DNA from: Flavobacterium cerinum
GTDB lineage: Bacteria; Bacteroidota; Bacteroidia; Flavobacteriales; Flavobacteriaceae
Length of the DNA stretch: 64,000 nucleotides
NCBI RefSeq assembly: GCF_024496085.1
Contig: NZ_CP101751.1
Location: 2,852,001 to 2,916,000, forward strand
Reading direction: 5' to 3'
The notes below the pieces were generated by a model, which worked only from the letters and a program-made list of their open reading frames with translations, did not search any database and was not told the origin of the DNA. Shown in pieces: positions 26,511-34,453 of the stretch. The position numbers and the translations under genes were made by a program. Every line of letters starts with the position of its first letter. Position 1 is the first letter of the stretch.

Positions 26511-27239
26511 ATGAAAATAATAGCTGTGATTCCGGCGCGATATGCATCCACACGATTTCCTGCCAAATTAATGCAGGATCTGGGAGGCAAAACAGTCATT
26601 TTAAGGACTTACGAAAGTGCATTACAAACCGGATTGTTTGATGATGTTTTTGTTGTCACGGATTCCGACCTTATTTATAATGAAATTGTGTCTAACGGAG
26701 GTAAGGCCATTATGAGTATTCGCGAGCATGAAAGCGGAAGTGACCGGATTGCCGAAGCTGTAGAACATATGGATGTTGATGTTGTAGTAAATGTACAGGG
26801 CGATGAGCCGTTTATCAATAAAGAACCACTGGAAAAAGTACTACAGATTTTTAAAGAAGATACAACAAAAGCAGTGGATTTAGCTTCGTTAATGCGCGAA
26901 ATTAAAGATCCGAAAGATATTGAAAACCCAAATAATGTAAAGGTAATTGTAGATCAAAAAGGATTTGCACTTTATTTTTCCCGTTCGGTAATTCCGTATC
27001 CGAGAGAAGTAAATGTTGGTGTGCGTTATATGCAACATATCGGTATTTATGCCTTCCGAAAAGAAGCGCTTTTGGATTTTTATCGCTTACCGATGTTAGC
27101 TTTGGAGGCTTCGGAAAAATTGGAACAATTGCGTTATCTGGAATACGGAAAACGTATCCGAATGGTCGAAACAGAACATGTCGGAATTGGTATTGATACA
27201 CCGGAAGATCTCGAAAAAGCACGAAAAATGATAGGATAA
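26511..27239 (+). CDS. kdsB: 3-deoxy-manno-octulosonate cytidylyltransferase
   Basis: Activates Kdo with CTP to give CMP-Kdo for lipopolysaccharide inner core synthesis in the cytoplasm. At 242 residues it has the expected length. The nucleotide-binding N-terminus is [17 protein letters not shown] (about 4-20), followed by [19 protein letters not shown] (about 94-104, Mg and Kdo site) and the C-terminal [13 protein letters not shown]. It follows the helicase gene by 35 bases and is closed by a strong hairpin terminator. Confidence 0.96.
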   Translation: MKIIAVIPARYASTRFPAKLMQDLGGKTVILRTYESALQTGLFDDVFVVTDSDLIYNEIVSNGGKAIMSIREHESGSDRIAEAVEHMDVDVVVNVQGDEPFINKEPLEKVLQIFKEDTTKAVDLASLMREIKDPKDIENPNNVKVIVDQKGFALYFSRSVIPYPREVNVGVRYMQHIGIYAFRKEALLDFYRLPMLALEASEKLEQLRYLEYGKRIRMVETEHVGIGIDTPEDLEKARKMIG

Positions 27240-27248
27240 AGTATAAAA

Positions 27249-27277
27249 AAAAGGAGATTTTAAATCTCCTTTTTTCC
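27249..27277. terminator. Terminator after kdsB
   Basis: AAGGAGATTT and AAATCTCCTT form a near-perfect stem around 27251-27271, with A-run before and T-run (TTTTTT) after, so it can act on both strands. It separates kdsB from the convergent lipoprotein gene. Confidence 0.85.
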
Positions 27278-27353
27278 TTTTCATAGCTATTTAATAGAGT
27301 ATTACTACTCTTTTTTCTTCTGTCTGGTATCTTTTTTCAATACTTGATAGTCT

Positions 27354-28124
27354 TTATTTTTTTAAATAATCGCCGCCTAAAGTACCGCCACCGCCGCAAA
27401 AATACATAAGATCATAGCGTTCGTTAAATTTTGAAGTCGACACGGTTGCGATTTTATCTTCAAAGGAAATAGTCATAATGGCTTTTAAATCCGGATTACT
27501 ATCTTTTAAGTTGATCTCAATACGATTGTTGACAAGAACTCCTTTTCCTTTAAATTCACATCCTTTTTGAGTAGCTGCTTTAAAAGTTACCGCTACATCA
27601 AATTCATTATTAGCAGTATTCGTTAGCGTTAATGTCTGATAATAACCTTTTCCTACTTCACCCTGAATGTAATTTCCGGTAAGTGTTTTCGGATCAAGCG
27701 GTTTTTCTTTAGACAAGATATAATGTGAAGCCAATTCTGATTGTACTTCTTTTTTATCCTGATCCAATACGGCAATCGTGCTGTCTGTTTTAATCAGATA
27801 AAATTCTTTCTGATTATCAGCAAAGATTACTTCTACATAAGGTCCGTTTAGTTTCCAGTTTCCTTTTTCTGTTTCGCTGGTTTTATCCCGATCCTGATAC
27901 AGAATCGTTTTGGATACCGTTGCATCATTGTTAAATGCCAATGAAGTTTCAATACCGGGACAATCGGCGCATGGCAAAACACCTTCATACATACCCGAAA
28001 CAGTTCTGGTTACTTGTGTACTGTCGATGGTTGTTGGTTCACTGGCTGTATTAGCTGTTTTTTTACAGGCTGTTAGCGACAATAAAGCAACGAACACCAA
28101 CGATGCTAAAGGTTTTTTCATCAT
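27354..28124 (-). CDS. NlpE-like copper-resistance lipoprotein
   Basis: Outer-membrane lipoprotein. The start is taken at MMKKPLASLVF because it directly precedes a lipoprotein signal with lipobox LTAC; the in-frame ATG ten codons upstream would only add a basic tail. The mature protein begins CKKTAN. The NlpE N-terminal domain contains the CADC pair in YEGVLPCADCPGIETSLAF, then TILYQDRDKTSETEKGNWKL and an OB-like half. The C-terminal half (GNYIQGEVGKGYYQT onward) is a second beta domain. Family members sense envelope stress or copper. It is downstream of the DUF417 gene on the same strand. Confidence 0.85.
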   Translation of the reverse strand: MMKKPLASLVFVALLSLTACKKTANTASEPTTIDSTQVTRTVSGMYEGVLPCADCPGIETSLAFNNDATVSKTILYQDRDKTSETEKGNWKLNGPYVEVIFADNQKEFYLIKTDSTIAVLDQDKKEVQSELASHYILSKEKPLDPKTLTGNYIQGEVGKGYYQTLTLTNTANNEFDVAVTFKAATQKGCEFKGKGVLVNNRIEINLKDSNPDLKAIMTISFEDKIATVSTSKFNERYDLMYFCGGGGTLGGDYLKK

Positions 28125-28265
28125 AATTTTTATTTTTATTGTTATTTGTAACAAATCACATCAAAAAGCTTACCAAAACAGTATTTTTATATTATTTTTT
28201 TGTAAGCTTTTACGGTATAACAAATAGCAATAGTGATTAGAATGAAATTTTACGGAGAAACTGAA

Positions 28266-28841
28266 TTAAACTAAGTCACTTTTTTTAAGCTCCAGATAGC
28301 GTCGGGCTGCCTGACTCATTGTTACCAATGCAGCGCCCATCATAATAGCATCTTTAATAACGAGTCTTCCGGCTCCGCTTAAATAAGGAAATCCATGTTG
28401 AGCATCTCCTAAATCCGGAACCCAGGCTTCAGGAGTGGTGATCAGAAACGATAAGGTAACGAAAGACATCCCAAATGCCAGAAAACTTCCAACCGCAGAA
28501 ACGCCGGGAGCAACAGGATATAAGGCAATTAATATTCCGATACCCACAATCAAAGCACCCAATCCATACGAAAAGCCATAGGTATTGTTTTCTTTATGCC
28601 ATGCAATATTTTCCGGTTTGTATTCTCCTTCTTTATTCATATGCATTTTGTAATCCGGAGCATCATAGTTGTAAAAGAAACTCATAAACGGACTATTTGA
28701 CACAAAAGGGACAATTCCGTTTGCCTCATAACGAAAGGCTTTAAGTCCTCCGATCCATACCAAAACAACGATTAAACCGATTCGGGTTACCTGAATTCCG
28801 GTTTCCTGTAAACGGGCTGCATATGCAAATAATTTGTCCAT
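28266..28841 (-). CDS. DUF417 (YkgB/RclC-like) inner-membrane protein
   Basis: Membrane protein of about 191 residues with four hydrophobic segments: LIVVLVWIGGLKAF, the pair LGALIVGIGILIALYP and AVGSFLAFGMSFVTLSFLI, and a C-terminal segment near IMMGAALVTMSQ. The DUF417 signature is the first segment followed by FRYEANGIVPFVSNSPFMSF. In E. coli the relative RclC belongs to a reactive-chlorine response controlled by an AraC-type regulator; here an AraC gene lies 68 bases upstream on the same strand. That parallel is suggestive only. The start at MDKLFAYA (28841) is preferred over the in-frame ATG nine codons earlier because it matches the family N-terminus. Confidence 0.85.
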   Translation of the reverse strand: MDKLFAYAARLQETGIQVTRIGLIVVLVWIGGLKAFRYEANGIVPFVSNSPFMSFFYNYDAPDYKMHMNKEGEYKPENIAWHKENNTYGFSYGLGALIVGIGILIALYPVAPGVSAVGSFLAFGMSFVTLSFLITTPEAWVPDLGDAQHGFPYLSGAGRLVIKDAIMMGAALVTMSQAARRYLELKKSDLV

Positions 28842-28909
28842 AATTTTAATTTTAAGATTACAGTACAAAGATCCTACATAAAGTGCCTATGTAAAATGAA
28901 CAAAAAGAG

Positions 28910-29797
28910 CTAAGGGATGGACAAAAATCCTTTTCTTATTTTCCATTCCTCTTCACGGAAATGTTTTGGCGATAGTCCGATGTGTTTTTTAAAAAACCGA
29001 CTAAAATAATATTCATCCTGAAAACCAAGATCGGAAGCTATCGTTTTAATCTGTGTATTGGTGTGCAGTAATTCCCATTTGGCTTTTAGAATCAGTTTTT
29101 CAGCGATTAACGCGGAAACGGTTTTCTGATAATATTGTTTTGTTGCCGTACTCAACGTTTTGACAGTCAAATGTAATTTATCAGCATAAAAAGCCGGTTG
29201 ATGTTCGGATAAATAATGTTCATTAATCAGATTGGTTAATTCCGAAAGATAATCTGGTAGGATAGGAGTATTCGGGTTTATAACCGTATCAATCTCATTT
29301 TTTATCCGTGTTAGTTTGATCAGGAAAATTTTGAGATAAGAAAATACCAGTTCATTAGAAGCGAGCTCTTCTTCTTTAATCTCGTTCTTAATTGTATTGA
29401 ATAATGATTTTAATTCCTCACGATCCTGCGGCAGAATCGGAATTTGAGAAGTTGCGTAAATATTGTTAAATAGTACGCCATTACAACCTACCTGATGGTG
29501 ATAGGTTTCAATACAAAAGAAATTAGCATGGAATAAAAGAAGCGTTGCTTTAGTACTTCCTTTAGAATGCAAGGCAAAAGCTTGATAAGTATTAAAACAG
29601 AATACCTGATTTTCAGTGTATTTCACTTTCATCAGATCCGTTTCGACAATTCCTTTACCGCTGTGAATCCATAAAATAGCAAAATAATTAGTGTGTAATG
29701 GCCAACTCTCATTCTCGATCAAAATTTCAGTAGTCAGTATCGGTGTACTTTCTTTTGAAGCCTTTTTAATTTCGAGCGTAATGGTATTGGTTAGCAT
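28910..29797 (-). CDS. AraC-family transcriptional regulator
   Basis: Regulator of 295 residues. The N-terminal 170 residues form a cupin-like sensor region (ILWIHSGKGIVETD, VFCFNTYQAF), and the last 100 residues hold two helix-turn-helix units: first ADKLHLTVKTLSTATKQYY, second IKTIASDLGFQDEYYFSRFF followed by KKHIGLSPKHFR. It lies one base downstream of a spermidine-synthase-like gene and upstream of the DUF417 gene, so it may control that membrane protein. The effector is unknown. Confidence 0.92.
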   Translation of the reverse strand: MLTNTITLEIKKASKESTPILTTEILIENESWPLHTNYFAILWIHSGKGIVETDLMKVKYTENQVFCFNTYQAFALHSKGSTKATLLLFHANFFCIETYHHQVGCNGVLFNNIYATSQIPILPQDREELKSLFNTIKNEIKEEELASNELVFSYLKIFLIKLTRIKNEIDTVINPNTPILPDYLSELTNLINEHYLSEHQPAFYADKLHLTVKTLSTATKQYYQKTVSALIAEKLILKAKWELLHTNTQIKTIASDLGFQDEYYFSRFFKKHIGLSPKHFREEEWKIRKGFLSIP

Positions 29798-29798
29798 G

Positions 29799-30464
29799 TT
29801 ACATCAGTTTTTTGATAGTAAATAATTCATTGTGTTCTTCAACTTTAGGATACATTCGAACGGAATAATTTTGATCAAATCGGGAACGGTAATCCAGATT
29901 CCTTTGCTTTTGATTATCATTTAAAACCATCGTATTAAACAAAATAAATCCATTTACATTCAACAGATAGTTAACCCGGTTGATAAAGAAATCCTCAAAT
30001 AAGAAATTAGGCATCACGGTATCCTGAAATACATCAATAATAATCAGGTCATATTTTTCACGGGTTTTTAATACAAACTCGAAAGCATCGTCTAATACAA
30101 TCGTGAAATTCGGAATTTGGTCTATCTCAAAGTATTTTTTAGCCAGTTCAATGGTTTGCGGATCGAGTTCAACTCCTGTTATTTTTCCTTTATAACGGAT
30201 TTCATCGGTCAATGTCTTAACAACACTACCGCCGGCAACGCCTAATACTAATATATTAGTAAAGTTACGAATTCTTTCAAAACCGATATAATGGAGCCCT
30301 TTACGTAGAATTCGCTGTAAACTCCCGTAAGAATAATTCGTGTTTTTAGAATCCATAACCAATTGTCCGTTGGTCCAGGTAACTTCCAGATTTTTATTTA
30401 TTTCTGATTTTTTTTGGTGAATTTTAATTGGAATGAAGTAACTCAGTAATCTTTTAGATAGCAT
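29799..30464 (-). CDS. Spermidine synthase-like methyltransferase-fold protein
   Basis: Protein of 221 residues with the polyamine synthase Rossmann fold: SAM-site motif ILVLGVAGGSVVKTL (about 70-84), the acidic strand end GVELDPQTIELAKKYF, ILDDAFEFV and the motif YDLIIIDVFQDTVMP, where spermidine synthases have a D-F/Y-x-D loop. The first catalytic Asp region is only partly matched, and the length is shorter than true spermidine synthase, so this is a relative of uncertain substrate. It is separated by one base from the AraC gene, so they are probably co-transcribed. Confidence 0.8.
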   Translation of the reverse strand: MLSKRLLSYFIPIKIHQKKSEINKNLEVTWTNGQLVMDSKNTNYSYGSLQRILRKGLHYIGFERIRNFTNILVLGVAGGSVVKTLTDEIRYKGKITGVELDPQTIELAKKYFEIDQIPNFTIVLDDAFEFVLKTREKYDLIIIDVFQDTVMPNFLFEDFFINRVNYLLNVNGFILFNTMVLNDNQKQRNLDYRSRFDQNYSVRMYPKVEEHNELFTIKKLM

Positions 30465-30520
30465 TTAACAGGATTTTCTATTCGTAAATATAATGCTATT
30501 TTTACAGCAAACTTTCTAAA

Positions 30521-31081
30521 ATGAAACAAATTCTTTACCGTTGGATATTCTTTAAACAGATGGGTTGGTCGATTGAAGGAACCATTGCTCCTGAAATCAA
30601 AAAATGTGTTATGATTGTCGTACCACATACCAGTTGGCATGATTTTTATCTCGGCGTTTTTACAAGAGGTATTTTAAATCAGGAAATGAATTTTGTTGCT
30701 AAAAAGGAATTATTTCGTTTTCCGTTAGGTGTTTATTTCAGATGGATGGGTGGCGCACCGTTAAATAGACAAAAAAATGAGAATAAAGTAGATGCTATTG
30801 CTAAAGTTTTTGCAGACAAAGCTGTTTTTCGCCTTGCCATTGCTCCGGAAGGAACCCGAAAAAAAGTAACGGAATGGAAAACGGGTTTCTATTATATTGC
30901 ACTTAAAGCCGGAGTACCTATTATACCCGTTGCATTTGACTACGGTAAAAAGCAAGTAAAAATCGGAGCTCCTTTTTATCCTACCGGAAATAAGGAAGCG
31001 GATTTTGAAAAATTAGAGCAACATTACATCGGAGTAATCGGAAAAATACCGGAATACAGCTTCACACCCGAAAAAAAATAA
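30521..31081 (+). CDS. PlsC-like 1-acyl-glycerol-3-phosphate acyltransferase
   Basis: Acyltransferase of 186 residues. The catalytic HX4D motif is VVPHTSWHDFYLG (about 34-46), the second motif FRWMGGAPLNR carries the substrate-contacting Gly-x-x-x-Arg region, and the third is IAPEGTRKKVTEWKTGFYYIA (EGTR). A later VPIIPVAFDYG is motif IV. The short form without clear transmembrane helices is common in Bacteroidetes and may acylate lysophospholipid or ornithine-type lipid precursors. It is a single gene, divergent from the spermidine-synthase-like gene with 56 bases between. Confidence 0.88.
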   Translation: MKQILYRWIFFKQMGWSIEGTIAPEIKKCVMIVVPHTSWHDFYLGVFTRGILNQEMNFVAKKELFRFPLGVYFRWMGGAPLNRQKNENKVDAIAKVFADKAVFRLAIAPEGTRKKVTEWKTGFYYIALKAGVPIIPVAFDYGKKQVKIGAPFYPTGNKEADFEKLEQHYIGVIGKIPEYSFTPEKK

Positions 31082-31388
31082 AAAAAAGTAATAAAAAATA
31101 AAACCGCAAACAGTTTCCTTTCGTATATACTTTAAAATTCGGTTTGTCCGTAATCCTATTTCAGGCTTTTTGGACCGGATATTCCGGATAAAAACGATCT
31201 TTCTGCCCGATGCTAAAGCTAATTGAAGAGGGTAAATTGTAGTTCCCGTAAAGTAAACATGAGGAAAAATTGCTTTGAAAAAAATAAATAGGGAACAAAA
31301 CAATTTTGGGCAGTAAAGATTGTTCTTGTTTTGTAAATTTTGTCGGTTGGTTATTAAGCCTTCGTTGTCCCTATAACAACGGAGGCTT
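31082..31388. other. Intergenic region with a hairpin terminator
   Basis: About 307 bases without a credible gene. At its right end AAGCC...CGTTGT (31356-31368) pairs with ACAACGGAGGCTT (31376-31388), followed on the plus strand by TTTTATTTT, a probable terminator serving the acyltransferase transcript or acting against the convergent XRE gene. The rest contains only short A- and T-rich segments and a 96-codon opposite-strand frame that I consider spurious. Confidence 0.5.
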
Positions 31389-31802
31389 TTATTTTGGAGT
31401 ATAGTTTTTAAACGTACCGTTTTTATAAAAAATAACGATTCGCTCTATTTCATCTGTATCTGTTACAAATAAATTATTTTTTGATTCTGCCGGATTTTTA
31501 GCCGGTTCTTCATTTCCGGAAAATAAATCCGGAAATGAAGTAGGTAAGGCCGGTTGTATTACTTCTTCTGTTTCCGGTTTGGGAAAACTTCCTTTACCGT
31601 TCAAAATCCAGTACAAATCAACTTCAGGGTAATAGGCAATTATTTTAAGAATAAAATCCAAACTGGGTTTATTTCGTCCGGAGAGTAGATGCGACAAACT
31701 GGATCGTTGCACACCGATCGAATCCGCAAAAGCAGAAGCAGAAAGACCATAATAATCCAACACTATTTCCAGTCGCTTTATAAAATCATCAGTGTTTACC
31801 AT
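31389..31802 (-). CDS. XRE-family helix-turn-helix regulator
   Basis: DNA-binding protein of 137 residues from the ATG at 31802 (MVNTDDF). The N-terminal HTH is RLEIVLDYYGLSASAFADSI followed by VQRSSLSHLLSGRNKPSLDF (recognition helix SSLSHLLSGRN). A C-terminal low-complexity region rich in P, E and N ends with IERIVIFYKNGTFKNYTPK. The in-frame ATG seven codons upstream is less likely. A palindrome of the type TTACnnnnGTAA overlaps this start codon, and further copies lie in the divergent region shared with the M14 peptidase gene, so autoregulation is likely. Such small XRE regulators are common in Flavobacteria. Confidence 0.85.
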   Translation of the reverse strand: MVNTDDFIKRLEIVLDYYGLSASAFADSIGVQRSSLSHLLSGRNKPSLDFILKIIAYYPEVDLYWILNGKGSFPKPETEEVIQPALPTSFPDLFSGNEEPAKNPAESKNNLFVTDTDEIERIVIFYKNGTFKNYTPK

Positions 31803-32078
31803 TGTAAAATAGTTTATAACCAATTCGAGTTACAAATGTAAATAATAAATTATAAATGCCAAGTATTACAAATGTAAACAATGCAGTTGATGTAAACTTT
31901 AAGTTTAAGTATACTAACATAAAATATTGATTATAAACACTTTTACTACAATTATTAACATTTAAGTACTTTAAAACAACATGATTTACACTTGGCATTT
32001 CCTATTATTTACATTGTTAAACAAAGTCATTTTCAAAATAGTTTACAATTGTAATTTAATAGATTTTTACTTTTGTAA
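31796..32078. promoter_or_regulatory. Divergent promoter region with five TTACnnnnGTAA palindromes
   Basis: Copies lie at 31796-31807 (CATT spacer, over the XRE start codon), 31830-31841 and 31866-31877 (both AAAT), 32043-32054 (AATT) and 32067-32078 (TTTT). On the minus strand, TACATTTG -7 boxes (31840-31833 and 31876-31869) lie inside copies two and three. On the plus strand, TACTTTTG (32068-32075) lies inside copy five, 18 bases before the GTG of the peptidase. An 11-base inverted repeat, AAATGCCAAGT at 31854-31864 and its complement at 31990-32000, frames the middle. Bound protein would block both promoters. Confidence 0.7.
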
Positions 32079-32092
32079 ATAAAAAAACAACT

Positions 32093-33247
32093 GTGGAATT
32101 TAAAGCGCTATATCAGGATTATAAGGAAGAAACACTTTCCGGACGTTATATTACTAACAACCATATTGAACCGTTATTAAACAAACTTGCTTCTGATTTT
32201 AAAATTACTACAGCGGGATTGTCAGTAAATAAACAACCGATATACACCATTGAAGTCGGTACAGGTGATCAAAAAATATACATGTGGTCACAAATGCACG
32301 GCAATGAGTCGACAACAACAAAAGCGTTATTTGATTTTATTAATCTTTTAAACAGCAATTCATCACTTGCAAAAGCATTAAAGGAAACGTTCCGTTTTAT
32401 GATCATTCCAATTGCAAATCCGGATGGCGCCACAGCTTACACCAGGGTAAATGCTAATGCTGTAGATTTAAACCGCGATTCTGTAAACCTTAGTCAGCCG
32501 GAAAGCCGGTTATTACGCCATATATACGATAATTTTCAACCGGATTACTGTTTTAATCTACATGATCAACGTACAATTTTCGGTGCCGGAAATACCGGAA
32601 AACCCGCTACTGTTTCTTTTTTAGCTCCGGCTTATAATGAAAATAGAGATATAAACACTGTTCGTGAAAAAGCTATTGGCATTATTGTTGCAATAAACGA
32701 GGAGTTGCAAAAATATATTCCGGGACAGGTAGGACGTTTTGACGATTCCTTTAATAATAATTGTATAGGAGACTGTTTTCAGTCATTAGGAACGCCGACA
32801 ATTCTTTTTGAAGCCGGACATTATCCGAATGACTATGAAAGAGAAGTGACAAGAGAATATATCTTTATAGCCTATTTAGTTGCAATGCTAACTATTTCAA
32901 AAAGTGAACATGTTAGCAATAAAACGGTAGAATATTTCGAAATTCCTCAAAATATGATTGTCTTTTTTGATTTTATTTATAAAAATATCAAAATTGATGC
33001 TGCGGATAACCAAAAAATTACTAATTTCGCAGCCCAATATAAGGAAACCCTTGAAAATGATAAAATTAACTTCGAGGCTTATATTGCGGAGATAGGGACA
33101 TTATCGGAATATTTCGGGCATACAGTGTACGATTTTAAAGAAGAAACGATTCTTAATGAGAAAGGATTCGTACCGGTAATTAATGACAAAGCTGATTTTT
33201 TAGTAGGAAATAAACAGAAAATTGTTAATGGTTTGCTAAAAAAATAA
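32093..33247 (+). CDS. M14-family zinc carboxypeptidase
   Basis: Metallopeptidase of 384 residues without a signal peptide, so cytoplasmic. Zinc ligands are His69 and Glu72 in MWSQMHGNEST and a third His in CFNLHDQRTIFG; AVDLNRDS supplies the Asn/Arg substrate pair, NPDG is typical, and the catalytic Glu is in ILFEAGHYP. The start is GTG (32093), 18 bases after a TAnnTTTG box; a start upstream would lie in the promoter. The last 130 residues are an added domain. Members cut C-terminal residues from peptides or deacylate small amide substrates; here the substrate is unknown. Control by the divergent XRE protein is inferred from shared palindromes. Confidence 0.9.
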   Translation: MEFKALYQDYKEETLSGRYITNNHIEPLLNKLASDFKITTAGLSVNKQPIYTIEVGTGDQKIYMWSQMHGNESTTTKALFDFINLLNSNSSLAKALKETFRFMIIPIANPDGATAYTRVNANAVDLNRDSVNLSQPESRLLRHIYDNFQPDYCFNLHDQRTIFGAGNTGKPATVSFLAPAYNENRDINTVREKAIGIIVAINEELQKYIPGQVGRFDDSFNNNCIGDCFQSLGTPTILFEAGHYPNDYEREVTREYIFIAYLVAMLTISKSEHVSNKTVEYFEIPQNMIVFFDFIYKNIKIDAADNQKITNFAAQYKETLENDKINFEAYIAEIGTLSEYFGHTVYDFKEETILNEKGFVPVINDKADFLVGNKQKIVNGLLKK

Positions 33248-33250
33248 TAA

Positions 33251-33296
33251 TTCAGTAATTATACTGAAGAATTAGTGTTATTTTGTCGTAGATTTG
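33251..33296 (+). promoter_or_regulatory. Promoter of lrp-like gene with upstream palindrome
   Basis: TTCAGTA (33251-33257) and TACTGAA (33262-33268) form a perfect 7-base inverted repeat with a 4-base spacer. A TAnnTTTG box, TAGATTTG, is at 33289-33296. The palindrome has no following T-run, so an operator is more likely than a terminator. Confidence 0.45.
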
Positions 33297-33328
33297 CATT
33301 TTAAATATAAATTGATAAATATAACTTT

Positions 33329-33808
33329 ATGAGTAAGTTTCGTTTGGATGAAGTAGATCATCAAATTTTAGACATGTTGATTGATAATACGCGAGTACCT
33401 TTTACCGATATTGCTAAAAAATTGTTGATCTCTGCTGGTACTGTTCACGTACGAGTTAAAAAAATGGAAGATGCAGGAATTATTCAAGGGTCTTCGTTAA
33501 CATTAGATTACGAGAAATTAGGATATTCTTTTATAGCTTACGTTGGAGTTTTCCTTCATAACACTTCTCAAACCAAGTTTGTATTAGAGCGTATTAACGA
33601 AATTCCTTTTGTTACCGTAGCGCACGTTACTACAGGGAAATTCAATATCTTCTGTAAAATTAGAGCGAAAGACACTAAACACGCTAAAGAAGTTATCTTT
33701 ATGATTGATGATATTGATGGTGTTTACAGAACGGAAACGATGATTTCATTGGAAGAAAGCATCAATGATAAAAAACGTTTGATGCATACGATTTTTAAAG
33801 ATATGTAA
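33329..33808 (+). CDS. Lrp/AsnC-family transcriptional regulator
   Basis: Regulator of 159 residues, the usual Lrp size. The N-terminal winged helix is DEVDHQILDMLIDNTRVPFT, then IAKKLLISAGTVHVRVKKME, and the C-terminal RAM (regulation of amino acid metabolism) domain spans about 70-150 with GKFNIFCKIRAKDTKHAKEV. Its codon use (more GTT/GCT/GTA-rich) looks like that of a highly expressed gene compared with its neighbours. A good terminator follows. Members sense amino acids and act as octamers; the target set is unknown. Confidence 0.95.
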   Translation: MSKFRLDEVDHQILDMLIDNTRVPFTDIAKKLLISAGTVHVRVKKMEDAGIIQGSSLTLDYEKLGYSFIAYVGVFLHNTSQTKFVLERINEIPFVTVAHVTTGKFNIFCKIRAKDTKHAKEVIFMIDDIDGVYRTETMISLEESINDKKRLMHTIFKDM

Positions 33809-33827
33809 TTTTTAAATCATATTTTAG

Positions 33828-33857
33828 AAACCCTCAGCTAATCCTGAGGGTTTTTCT
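33828..33857 (+). terminator. Terminator after lrp-like gene
   Basis: AACCCTCAG pairs with CTGAGGGTT around a short loop (about 33829-33852), followed by TTTTTCTTTTT. Confidence 0.9.
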
Positions 33858-33893
33858 TTTTACATTTACACCCAACTTTAAAACCAATAAAGA

Positions 33894-34421
33894 ATGAAAC
33901 CTACTGAATTAGATCCGTCGGAATACGCACCGTATTATCAGACTTACATCAATGCGCTGGATCCGGCAATCGACCTGATTGAGGAATTGGAAATAAGCTT
34001 GTACAGCACGATAAAGTTTATTCAGGATATTCCAATGGATAAATTTGACTATCGCTATGCGGAAGGAAAGTGGACCATTAAAGAAATTATTCAGCATATT
34101 ATTGATACTGAAAGGATTTTTGCCTACCGTGCACTGCATTTTTCTAGAAATGATCAAACGGAATTACCCGGTTTCGATGAAAATAGTTTTGCTGATGTTG
34201 TGAATCCGGTGGCCAATAAACGTCATTTAAAAGACTTATTAACCGAATTAACGATTGTTCGTCAGGCTACAATTACACTTTTTAAAAGTTATACTCCGGA
34301 AGATCTTTTAAAATCAGGGATCGCATCTGAAAACCGCATGTCGGTCCGGGCGCTTGGTTTTATGGTTATCGGACACCAAAATCATCACGTAAGAGTTTAT
34401 AAAGAACGTTACCTTTCCTAA
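33894..34421 (+). CDS. DinB-family metal-dependent protein
   Basis: Four-helix-bundle protein of 175 residues of the DinB/YfiT group. The metal-binding His residues are in IKEIIQHIIDTERIF (about 64) and in GHQNHHVRVYKERYL (about 160-163). Members include thiol S-transferases and stress proteins; the precise reaction is unknown. It stands alone between two terminators. Confidence 0.85.
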   Translation: MKPTELDPSEYAPYYQTYINALDPAIDLIEELEISLYSTIKFIQDIPMDKFDYRYAEGKWTIKEIIQHIIDTERIFAYRALHFSRNDQTELPGFDENSFADVVNPVANKRHLKDLLTELTIVRQATITLFKSYTPEDLLKSGIASENRMSVRALGFMVIGHQNHHVRVYKERYLS

Positions 34422-34423
34422 TA

Positions 34424-34453
34424 AAAAAAACCTGCATTTAGCAGGTTTTTTTA
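34424..34453. terminator. Bidirectional terminator
   Basis: CCTGC (34431-34435) and GCAGG (34441-34445) form a short GC-rich stem extended by an A-run on the left and a T-run on the right, so it can end both the DinB transcript and the convergent LtaS-like one. Confidence 0.9.

Noticed and set aside
31082..31388. A 96-codon minus-strand frame after the acyltransferase gene
   Set aside because: Overlaps the acyltransferase end, low complexity (Phe/Ile-rich) and no family likeness.
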